Source: an uncultured Sutterella sp. (GTDB lineage: Bacteria > Pseudomonadota > Gammaproteobacteria > Burkholderiales > Burkholderiaceae_F). Taken from it: a DNA stretch of 23,982 nt. Made by a program: the position numbers and the translations under genes. The DNA lies in the NCBI GenBank assembly GCA_905198475.1, contig CAJKCQ010000032.1:1-23982 (forward strand). Reading direction: 5' to 3'. Shown here one piece after another: positions 6,561 to 18,500 of this stretch. Position 1 is the first letter of the stretch. Each line of letters starts with the position of its first letter. The notes under the pieces were generated by a model. That model was not told where the DNA came from, searched no databases, and worked only from the letters and a program-made list of their open reading frames with translations.

Positions 6561-9500
6561 CGCCGCGCGCATTGAAGACCACGAGCGTATGGGCCGAATC
6601 CGCTTCGCCCACACGGACGACGCCGCGCTCGGTCTGGTCGAGCCGGTAGACGTCAACTTCGCCCAAAGTGGAGCGCACGGGCCCTTCAATCACAACGTCG
6701 CCCGAACCGGCGTAGACCGTCACGATGCTGCCGGAGAGCCCGCCGGAGAAGACGACACCTTGAGGCGCACCATTGGGCGCATTCTTCTCGAGCGCAGTGA
6801 CGATGGCCAGACGCCTGTCGGCCGAGAGATCGCTTCCCTGCACCGCAGCGGCATTCACCACCACTTCACCCGTTGCAGAAACACCGTTGGTGAAGATGAT
6901 CGCACCTCGTTCGCCCTGCACACGCAGGTCACCCGAGACGGCGCCATTCTTCGATGCGTTGACCGCGAGCTCGGTTGTGCGACCGGTCGACCCAAAGACG
7001 ACGTCACCCGCAGACTCGATGGCAGCCTGAGTGAAGGCGTTGCCGCCCTCACCGGATGTTCCGCCTTCGCGGGCATCGAGCTTCACAAAACCGCCCGAAG
7101 ACTGAGCTTCAAGGGTCGAGCCGCGCACGCCCGCGTTGCCCGACACCTCCCGCTGCAGGATGCTGTCCGCCGCATGGAGGGTGACCTTCGCTTTGTTCTC
7201 CGCCTTTGTCTCGTCGCCCACCGTGACAGCACCCGTAAAGGTAATGCCGCCAGATGCCGCGCCGATCCCGACGGAGTCGTCCGCCGTCACGAGGACGTCG
7301 CCCGTGAAGGCAACCTCGCCCGAAGCGTCGATCTCAGCCGTCGAACCGCCGCGCACTGTCGTGCGGTCGGCGAGCGTAAAGTCCTTCGACGTGAACTTCA
7401 CGTTCTTGCCGGAAGCCTGGACGCCTTCCTCGACATGCAGATCCTCCTTCACCGAAATTGAAAGCGCGCTGCCTGCCGTCAAGACGGACTCTGCCGCGAT
7501 ACGGTCGCCCGTAAGGTGATTCGCTTCAACGGTGAGGTCCTTCTTGGTCTCGAGCGCAACAGTGCCTTCGCCGAAGTTGACCGCATCGCCAGCGCGGATC
7601 GACATGCTCTCGGCCTTCACGTTCTTTTCTGGCGTGAAGACGTCGTCGAGCCGGGCGTCTTTGCCCGCAATCACAGTCATGTCACCGATGAAGCCGTCCG
7701 AGGTATTGGCAGTGATCCTGCTCCCTTCAAGGTGCACGGTACCCGTCTTTGCCTCGAAGTAGGCCTTGCCGCCTACACCGTTCTCGTCCTCGGTGATCTC
7801 AAGCTGGAGGTTGCGGGAATTGATGTCGCCGCCCGCGGAAATGCGCAGAGTATCCTCAACCGAGAGCTCCATGCCCTCCATGCCGATCGCCCCATCGGCG
7901 TCCATTTCAAGGAAATCGCCCTTGAGTCCGGTGGCGCCGGCGAGCGTCAGGTCGCCGCCCGTGCTCTTGAAGCCGAGGCCGCCGTCCAGAATCTCGAAGT
8001 GCGCCGTTTCGAGGTTGAGGTCGCCTTCAGAGCGCGCGAAGAAGTCGCCCTTATCGGCCTTGACGTCGGCTCCCGTCAAGGTGACGAGACCCTTGGAGGA
8101 CTTGATGGTAACGACGCCTTCGTAGTTGTCGCGGTTACCCTCGTTGTAGCCATTACCCGTCACGTCGACCGTGATGCGCGAGCCTTCAACCCCTGCATCG
8201 CCTTCGGCGCGGAGCGAACCGCCCGAGACATTGGCGTCAGTGAGCGTCAACAGACCGTTCGATTGGAACGCTGATCCTTCTTCAACTTTAACCTCAAGGC
8301 GCGAAGCATCGAGGGCGCCGCTGGCGGTGGCCGAAAGCGACTTCGCCGTCACTCTTGCAACAGCGTCGCCCGACGGCGCGAGCTTCAGATCCTGACCGGT
8401 CGTCAGTGTGGCCGCACCCTCTGCGGAGAGGTTTACACCCGAGGCGTCGATGTCAGCAGCCTCAGCCGTGAGCGTGAGGCTACCTTCGGTCGCGTTGAGG
8501 GCAGCTCCGCGCGCGGAAAGCCCCTGAGCGGCAACAGCACTCACTGTACTGCCCGAAAGATCTGCGCTGACAAGCACCATATCCCCACCGGCCGAGAGCG
8601 CGGCCGCTCCCTTAATCGTGCCCTTCAGTCCGGTTCCAATGAGGTTCTTCGCCGCAGTGATCGCGAGCGAAGCGGCCTCAACGGTGGAATTCGAGACCTC
8701 GACATTTTCCTTTGCCGTGACCGTAACCGCATCAGCAGCCAAGAGTCTGGCGTCTTTCGCGACAATCCCTGCGAGACCCTGGAGTTCGACCTTGCCCGCT
8801 GTGGACTGGACCGTCGCATTGGCGAGGTCAAGCGTCTCTTGAGACGAGATCTTCACGTCGTCCGCGGCTTTAATCGAGGAGCCGCCAGAGAGCGCGACGC
8901 CGCCGCCCACCGCAGTGATGAGTGTCCCCGCGCCAGCTTGGGTCTTAAGACCTGCCGCATCGATTCCGCCACCCGTGGCGCCGATTTCGATCCGGCCGCC
9001 CGCACTGAGGTTGCCTCGAGTCGCGGTGACAGAATTACCAAGGAGCGATGCATTACCTGCAGCCTCAACAACGCCGCCCGTGAACTTCAGCTCGCCCGCC
9101 TTGGCGTCGAGCTTCACACCGCCCTCGGAGCGGACGGTCGAGTTGTCAGCAAGCTCGATCCCGGCCTCTTTCGACGTCACGGCGAGGTCCTTATTCTCAC
9201 CCGTCGACTCCAAATTGTCCGTAAGCGTGATCTGCTTCACGGCGTCGAGCTCAACCGAATCGCCCTTCACGGCGCCGACTCTTAAGCCGCCCTCGGAGTC
9301 AATGTCCACCACACCCGAAGCGTTGATGCCGTTGATCGAGAGCTCTCCCGATTTACCAATGCCGCGCAGCCGCACGTTGCCCTCGGCCTCGGAGAAGTTC
9401 ACCGTGGAGGCGGTGCCTACGCGCAGCGCAGTGTCTTCGGTGCCAAAGTCGCCGCGCACTTCGAAGTTGAGCGTCTGCCCTTTAATGTAGCCGAGATCGG

Positions 9501-12500
9501 CGAAGTCATCGTAGTCGTCGCCGAGCTTGTCGCCCGAGTACGCGTAGAGGTTTTTCGCCTTTAGCGAGACATCCTGGTCGCCCGCGAGCGAATAGAGCGT
9601 CATGTCGCCAAGCGCCCCGTTCGCATCAACGGCCTCAATGAAGATGTCGCCGCCCGCATTGACGGCGGCCCACTTTGCCGGATCCGAGTGGATCTTTAGG
9701 TAGGCTTCCGCGGCACCGATGCCGCCCGTGCCGCCGCGCAGCGTCACGGTTTTGCCGCTCACAAGCCCGGAACCCTCTGCCGCCGAAATGCCGCCGCGCG
9801 AGGTAACGCGCACGTCGCCCGTCTGGGAAACGATTTCCTTGACGGCAAACCCTGAGCCTTTAGGCGACTCCAGGAAGATGTTGTCGCGGGCATTCACGGT
9901 GAGGTTCCCCGACGCCACGATAGTGACGGGGATCTTGAGCGTGACGGAAACTTCTCCGCCCTTGCTCGAGAAGTCACCGACGTCGGCACGAGAAAGGGCT
10001 TTGAGGAGCGCAAGGCGCTTCGTCTCGTCCTTGTCCGAGAGACGTCCGGTGACGGTCTCACCCACTTCGCCCACCGAACCCGCGTTCGCTGTGTTGATCT
10101 TGACGTTCTTGCCCCAGATGTTCGTTGTGCGTGCGGGCGTGGTCGATGAGCCGCTCGAATTGAGGATCGTGTCGGCGATCGAGTAAAGCAGGTCGTTCTC
10201 GGTCCAGCCATAGTGCGCGCGGTTCGCGACAAGCTTGCCGAGATTCGATTTTTCGTCCTGCTCCATAGCCGAGACGGCCGCTTCAGCGCTCTCGAACTTC
10301 CCGTATATCTCCTTCAAGGCTGTGTAGTCCTGCTCCTGAGCATCCGTGAGCTTACCGCCCTTCTCTTTGAAGTCCGTGTAGCTCTCCATCCGGGCGTAGG
10401 CCTGCGTGATGCGGTTCTTTTCAGCCTCGACGTCCGCCTCCCAGAGCTTGTCACCCGTGCTCGAGCCATCCGCATTGATGAGGCCCGCACGTTCCCACGC
10501 TTCGAGGCGCTTTTCATCGGAGACGTTCGACGCATCCGCAGCGCCCGAAGCATCGTAGACCGACCCGTTTTGCACCGTGAGAACCACGTCACCCGACTTC
10601 GATTCAATGAGGCCGAGACCGAGGTCGCCCGTAGAGGCCGTCACTTCAACGTCCTTCAGGGCGGAAATATTGACGGCGTGGGTACCTGCGGCTAAGAGCT
10701 GCGTGAGGTCCTTCACCTTCACGCCGCCCTCGACGCTCGAGAGCGTCACGTCCTTGCCCTGCGCCTTCGCTGCCTGCAGGTCGCCGCGCACAGCGACGCT
10801 GAGGGTCGAGCCGGCGAGCAGTCCGTCCGAAGAAACACTGCGGCCTGCACCGAGGTTCGTGCCGTCGATGTGGATGTTTGCAGCCGTCGCTCCGAGCTTA
10901 AGTTCACCCGAGCCGCCCTTGAGGGCGATTGGACGGAGCGAAGAGCCAATGTCGCCCTTTGCGGTCAGATTAATCGTGTCGGCGCCGTTAAGCGACGCTC
11001 CGGCGCTCTCCGCACGAATGTCGACGCCCGCATTCAGGTTAATGGTGCCACCCTGCGCGGTAATCGAGTTGCCGAGGTGGATCGACCGGTTCGAGGTGAT
11101 GTCCACGGTGTTCGAGCCCTGGAGGAACCCGACTCCGACATCCTTGTCAGCCTTCACGGTGTAGGTCACCATGCGCTTCGAAGTCGTGTCTCGTGTGATC
11201 GTGTAGCTCGTCCACTTGTGGCAGCCGAGGAATCCCGTCTTCCACCTCTTCGTCGTCACCCGGTAGCCCGTGTCGGTCTGATCGAGCACGTCCATCCAGG
11301 CGTAGAAGTTGGCGTCCTTATCGCCGCCCTTGTCGGGGCGCGTCAGCCGGTCGGTGATCGTCGCCCCCTGATAGAGGTCGCCGGACTTTGTAACCGTCGT
11401 TTTTTCGCTCGCAAAAGCGTCCTTGAGTTTGTCGTCGGCGGCGCCCCACCATTTCGCCATGTATTCGTAGTACTGCCTCTCAGTCGAGCCCGAAACCGTC
11501 CCCTCGGTCCAGACATAGAGGAGTCCGTTCTTGGGCGAATAGTTCTGGATGCCGTCCTTGACTGTTTTATTCCCTATCGCTTGGCCGTTGTGATCCACCA
11601 AATATTCGGTGGTCTGACCGTCCTGCCAGCGCGTGACTTTGGCGGCCGTACCATCTTTTTGGCCGTCGCTCCAGAAGAGGTCGGTGAACTGCACGACGCC
11701 CTTTGAGCTTCCGGTGTCGATGCTGCCGGTGAGAACGTCGTGATTGCCGGCGTTAAACCGTACGTCAGCCGAGCCGTCCGACGCAAAGATCTTGCCGCCG
11801 CCCGTACTGGCAATCTTGCCTGAGATGAAGATGCTCCCGCCTTCGGGGAGGACATCGTCCATGACGATCCGATCCTTCACCGGGTCATACCAGGCAGCGA
11901 CGAGGAGCTTGTAGGAGCCGTCGTCCGTCTTCACAGCCTCTTCGGCCTGCAGTCGATAGGCGGAGCTCTTCACATCGATGTTGGTGGGACTCCCCGCCCG
12001 ACGCCAAGCCTCGCGGATCTCAGAAATCTTCGCCTCAAGCACGGTTTCGTTGATCTTGAGCTCATAGGTGTCGTAGCCAGACTGTACGGTGCCGTTGAGG
12101 TTGATGAGGTCGCCCGAGATGATAATGGAGCCGCCCGCCACCCATTTGCCGCCCGAAGGTGCTTGGGCGTTGGAGGAGACGAAGGTCGTGCCGGGGGCGT
12201 GCGAAGCGTCGTGGTTATCCTTGCTGCTGATTTGGCCGATCTCGTTCTTCCACGCGTCCCCCGGAACATCGCCGCCGATGTTCGTGAGACCCGATGTGTA
12301 GGACTGCATGATCGAACCCTTTGCCGTCATGGTGAGGGTGCCGGACGCCCCCACGTCGCCGAGGGACACCAGATCGCCGTCCTTGGCTGTGATGCTTACG
12401 TCGCCCGCATTGTTGCGGATTTCGCCCGTGAGGACCAAGTTCGTGGCAGGCGTCACCGTCTCTTCAAACGGCTTCCCCTCTTCGTCCTTCGCGTGCTTCA

Positions 12501-15500
12501 CGGTGTAGGAGCCCGTTTTGGCCTCCGACTCGATGCTGATCACCGGATCGGCCGTGTTGTCGCTCGAGCGAACCTTCCCTTGGAAGCCCGCCCCCTGGAG
12601 CGCACTTGCGTCGGCCGCAACGCCGTTAAGGTCAATTTCGCCGCCCTTGGCCTGAATCACGATGTCGCCCACCTTGAGCGAGGCGTTCGACTCGTTTTTG
12701 ATCCACACGCCTTCGGCTGCGTTGGCGGAAATAGCCCCCGACCCCGTCACTTCAGCGGCATTGAGCTTGATGTTGCCGCCCGAGACGGTAATGCCGTTTA
12801 CAGCAACATAGAGTTCCTCACTCTTTTCAATCGGCGCGAAAGTGCGCTTCGTAACCGTTTGACCGTTTTCCTCAAACTTGAGATCCACCCATCCGCCAAG
12901 CTTCTTTTGGTCCATAAGGGCGACAAGCGCATCGAATTCGGCCTTATAGCCGACGATGGCTTCATCCGTCGCGCCCGTATATTCTGTGAGGATCTTCTCG
13001 AGCTCCGCGTAGCGCTTCCAGTACACGTTGCCTTCGGATTCGGAAACCGGACCGGAGATGCTGCTGCGAATGTCCTTTTCCGCCTCTTTGGTGCCCGCCT
13101 CAACCTTGAGAGTGGGCGTGCTCTGCGAGCCCGTGATTTCTGCACCGCTCCCCTCGGGGTTGAGCAGCCCTGAGATCACGATGTCAGCCTTGGTGTTGAC
13201 GCCGGCATCGATCGAACCCGTGACGTTGATGCGGCCCGTCTCTTCGACGGTAGCATCCTTCCTGCCGCTTCCCTTGACGGCAAGCGTCGACTTGTCGTCG
13301 GCTTTGAGCTGCCCCCAGTAGTGCGAAAGCGAGTCGCCCGTGATCATGTAGTCGCCCGAATCGCCCGTAACCGCCGTGTTGGTGGTCGAGACAACCTTGC
13401 CTGCGACGTCTACGATGCCCGAAAGCTTCGTCTTCGCATTGAGGTCGGCATCGATGCCCGAGAGGAGCGCGTAGGAGAAGGACTCCGCGCGGTTCTGCAT
13501 CTCGAGCTTAGATTCCGTGCCGTCCGCAGCTGCGCCGGCATTGAGGAGCACCTCACCGCCCGAGCGGATTTCGGCGCCCGACTTGAGGCTGACGGTGTTC
13601 GTGCGCTCCACCGTGACCTTGGCGTTCGAATCTGCGTTGGCAAGCGCCGAACCCTCAATGCGGGTGAGCGCCTCGTGCTCGAGCACGTCTTCGCCCGTGG
13701 CGGCAAGCGCCACAACGCCTTTGGCAGACTGCGTGCGCAGGACCGCCCCCGATTCGACCGAAACGGTGTTGGCGTTCTTCACTGAACTCTCAACTGTAGC
13801 GCCCAATGCATTGTAGGCGCCCGCGGTGCGCGCGAGCACGCGCACAGCCGCATCACCCGTGCTCTTCGCCTCGGCCGTGATCGAGTCGCCGGCAAAGAGC
13901 TTTGCCTTATTGCCTACCGACACGTCGGCAGAACGCTCCACCGTGTTTGTAAACTTGATGCCGCCGCCGGCAATCGCGCCGTAGACCTCAGACTTCACGA
14001 GATGGTCGCCCGAGGCGGCGCCGAGCGTCCAGGCGTTGAGCGCGCCAAGCTGCAGATCACCGCCAGCAGAGAGCGCGGCGCTGTCCGTCACCTGTACGGC
14101 TGTCGATCCTTTCATGATGTTCGTCCCCACGGCGCCCGAAAGCGCGGCAAGGCCACCCTTGGTATTGTCGGCCGTCATGTGAAGATCGGAATTGGACGCG
14201 GCCGCGAAGCTCATGTCACCGGCAGTCTTGAAGCTCCCCGCAACCGCCAGTGCGGCGCTCGAAGTGTCCTTGTGGGTGGTGTGCACCGCATCGTTGCCAT
14301 CTGCGTTGATGAGGGCGCCCCCAGCGGATTCACCGAGAATCTTCGCGCTTTCGGCGTTTTCTACCGCAGCGTTGAGTGACCCGAGCGTCGTCGCGCTGCC
14401 CTTAAGAGTCATTTCGGACTCGAGTCCGTGCACCACCGTGAGGTCGTTGCTGCCTGCTGCCAGAATGCCGCCCACCGTTACGGCGTTGGCCGAGGCGTCG
14501 TAGAGCCCGTAGCCGCCCGTGCGGAGTTGGGCTGCTGTACCGGCGGTCTTCCCTTCAGCCGCCCGGAACGCAGTGCCGTCAACGCTGAGAGAAGCCTTCG
14601 CCGTGTTGCTCAGATTCACCGTATTGAAGTTAAGGCCTGCAACGACTGCGCCGCCATAGCCTTCAACGCGGCCCGTGAGGCGCAGCGCATCGGAATCTTT
14701 GTCCGTCTTTTCGCCAGCCAAGGCCGAGAGCTTCACTTCGTCGCTCTTGAGCTTACCACCCGTAACGACAAGCGTCGCCTCGCCCGATTCTTCCGCCGTC
14801 GCCTTGACGACGCCCGCGGAGGCACCCAAAGCGCCACCCGCAGCGTAGGACTTGACGTTGAGTTCGGGGTGAAGATTCACCGCCGTCTCAAAAGAGGCGC
14901 CGGATGCTGAGACGTTCGTGAGCCTTGCCTCTGCCTTGCCGCTGTCGATGATCTCCGTGACGGCGCCCGCACCCGCCACCGCGCCGCCGTAGCCAGCCGT
15001 TGCTTCAGCCTGGAGGCGCTGCGCACGGTCGACGGTCGCTTTGACGCTGCCTTCGAAGTTCGAGTTTTCGAGCTTCACGACAACCGAGGAAGCATCCTTG
15101 ATCTTCGCGATCTGCGCGCCGACGGCCACCGCACCTGCGGCAACACCGAAGGCGTCGGCCGTTACGGACGAGTCGTTCTTCGCCGTGATGTGAACCGAAT
15201 CTCCCTTGACTTTAGCCTGGTCCTCAACAACAGCAGTGACGCCGCCCGAGACTTGCTCGCGCACGTAGGAGGCATTGCCGCCCACTAAACCCGCAGATCC
15301 CTGATGGACCTTGAGACTGTCGTGAGCTGCAGCGCTTGCCGTAATATCCGCAGTCTTGGCAGCGATCCCGCCGCCGCTCATCGTGACGGAGGCACCCATC
15401 ACACGGTCGACAGTGACCACAGACGCGCCGATGCCGACGGCGCCCGCCGTGGCGCCTCCGAGTTCAGCGACAATCCCTGAACCCTCCTTGACATCTTCTT

Positions 15501-18500
15501 TGGCAGCAAGGGTGACTGAGTTTGAGCCCTCGAAGGTCGAATCGACCGACATCACGCCCGTGCCCTTGACGAGATTCGACTTGGCTTCGGTTTCGGACGT
15601 CACTCCTCCATCAGAAGCGCCGCCCGCGGCGCCCGTCGTCAGATCCTCCTTTGAGAGTGCGCCGTAGTCGCCCTTGAATTTTTCAAGTGTCTTGGACGTA
15701 CCCGCATTCTCCGCATCGCCCTCGCCCAGGAGTTCCGCATAGCTCCCCGTCCCGCCCACACGGGTCGAGAAGACGTTCGCAGCGAGTGCCCCAAGCGAAG
15801 CAGAAGCCGAGACGAGGGTCGAATTGGCCTTTCTGTCGGCAAGAGCCTCGACCACAATATCCGTACCCTGGATGTCGGCATTCTTCACCATCGTGCCGAC
15901 GTCTCCGGCCATGGTGTTCACCGCCACGGTCGCGCCGGCAGCGACGTATTTGGCCCCGGCCGCAGAGACGGCGACGAGTTCTATCGAGTCGTCGTTCTTC
16001 GCCGAGAGCGTCACCTGATTCTTGCCGTCACCCAATTGGGCATCATCCACGAGAACGAGCGTTTCGCCCGCCGTCTCGTTGATATAGGCAGTGCCGGCTA
16101 GAGCGCCGCCGCCCGACGCAGACGCTGCGCCGCCGTACTCGTTCCAGTCGAGCGTGCGGCCCGCTTCAATCGAGACCGCGCCCGCGGGCTTGACGGCGCT
16201 CTTGCCATCAACCACAGACTTCACGACCACGTCGGCCGTATTGATCGCAACCGTCGCGGCGCCGGCCAAAGCACCCGCACCGGCCGCCGACACGCCGAGA
16301 TTGGTGATTCGCCCGAGGTAGTCCGCTTTCTGCGTATAAGCGCCGCCCTCGACCGTTGAGTTCGTCAAGGCGGTCACGACCGAGGACTTCTGGTTCGCGA
16401 TGGCCACGACCGCATCAACCGCAAGGGCGCCTGCACCGCCCGCGGCGATTGTGAGGTTCGAAACACCTTCCTTCGCTTCAGCGCCAAGCGTCGTTGCCGC
16501 GTCGGACTTGAGCGAAGCGTTTTCAATCGCCGCACGTGTCGCGTGCGCCGCATCGGTCTGCGTCACCGACCCATTGGCGCTCATCCCCCCGGCGCCGCCC
16601 GCTGTGACGAGTACGCTCGAGAAGTTCGCGTAGTCACCCGCCTCGACGGCGAGCTTGCCGGCGGATTCAAGCGTGGAATTGGAGACGCCCGCTTCGGTCT
16701 TGCCCGCATGCGTGACGATCGAGGCCGTTCCTGCGGCCTGCGCGGTCCCCGCGCCGCCACCGTTGATCGTAAGCGTCTTATAGGTCGTCGTAGAAGTGGC
16801 CGCCACCGCAATGCCGTCCACCGTCTCTTTGCCGCGCTTGTCTTCAAAGCTCGTTTGGACATTGAGCGCATCCTGCTCAACGATCGCGTTGTTGATGTGC
16901 GCGTCGTCTACGCCCGACTTCATCGTGAGCGTCCCGGTACCCTTTCCGGTTTCCTTGACGGTTGAGCCGCTCACCGTCGCCGTGGTTGCCCCCGAGCGTT
17001 CGCTCATCGCGACGGATAGCCCGAGCGCAATCGTCCCGGCGCCCACAGCCTGACCAGCATAGGTGCCGATCACATCGTTGGATTCAGCGTGCACCGCGAC
17101 AGCATCAGCCGCTTGCAGGATCGAATTCGTCAGCGCAGCCGACGTGTTGCCCGTGATCGTGTTGAAGGCCGTGGAGCCTGCAACCGCTACCGTGCCCGCG
17201 CCCGCGCCGCCCACGCCGATCGTGTCGAGGTCGTTGGCCGAGTGGGCTGCCACGTTGAGCGAACTCACGCCCGCCTTGAGGCCGTGTGCGCCTGCTGCGA
17301 CGTCCACATCGATGGTATTGACGGCAACACCGGCCCCAAGGGCCGCAGCCTGACTCGCAGCCGCTACGAGAGCCAGATTGTCAATGTCAGCGCGGCTCTC
17401 GGCGCGCACGACGACGTCGCCCGCACCTTCAATGGTCTCATCGGCTGCACCCTCTTGATTGTTTGTTTTCAGCCCCGTGAGGTCTGCCGCAACCTTGCGT
17501 TCCACGACATTCTTCGCCGCGGCTCCCGAGAGTCCCACCGTGCCGCCCGCACCTACGGCGAGCGTGAGGGTGGAGACGTGATCTTGGGCTTCGGCCGACA
17601 CGCCAACATCCGTCTTCTCGTTTGAGGCGAGAAGCGTGAGTCCGTTCACGTCCGCGTTGGTTCTTCCGCGGCTCGAGGCGAAGGCAAGTCCAGCACCCGC
17701 GGCAGCGCCCGGCTTCACTGCGGCCGAGACGGCGCCCGAGAGCGTCCAGAGTTCGGAAGCGTCACGCGCTTGAGCGTCAAAATGCCCAAGCCCGTCGAGC
17801 GTCACCGCGTCGACGTCGATCTGCGCATTTCCGACGGCGCGGTTCACCGCGACGCTCGCACCCAGTGCTACGTTCGAAGCGACGGTCGCCGCGGCGGCGG
17901 CCGTCCAAATTTCGGACTTATTCTCGGCGAGGAGTCCGAGGGCGCCCGGCACTGTCGAGCCGTTCTCCGCAGAGGCGCCCTTAAAGCTTGAAATCGTCGA
18001 ATCTTTGAGCTTCGTCAGGGCATTGTTCTCAACTTCAGCCACCACGACAGCGGCCCCAAAGCCGCCCCCACCCGCTGAAACCTGCGCGCTCACGTTGCCC
18101 GCGACGTTCACGGTCTTGGCATTCGTCTGTGCGGCGAGCACTGCACGGACCGCATCGTCCTTCATCGCACCGGCCGTAAGGGTGAGTTTTTCGGCCGAAG
18201 CCTGAGCCGTCTGCTTCACGTCTGAGACGATCACCGAACCGGAAGCCGCGAAGTTGCCGGAGGTGCCCGCGGCGCCCGCGGCGACAGCAACCGTCACGAC
18301 GTCGCTTTGTGCCTTTTCGCTAAAAAGCCCCGAGCCGTCGTGCGTCACCGTGAGACCCTTCGACGAAGCGCCGAAGGTGTTTTCAAAGTTCGTAACCACA
18401 ACGCCGGCACCGCCCGCGCCGCCCGAGGAACCGCCCGTTGCCGCAACGGAAAGCGCCGCGGAGACCTGCGTCATGCCTGCGCCTTTCAGGAAGCCGGAGC

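Noticed and set aside
6106..6700. CdiA-like toxin at the adhesin C-terminus with a downstream immunity gene
   Set aside because: No VENN or pretoxin motif, no toxin fold recognised, and no small gene follows the stop on the minus strand.
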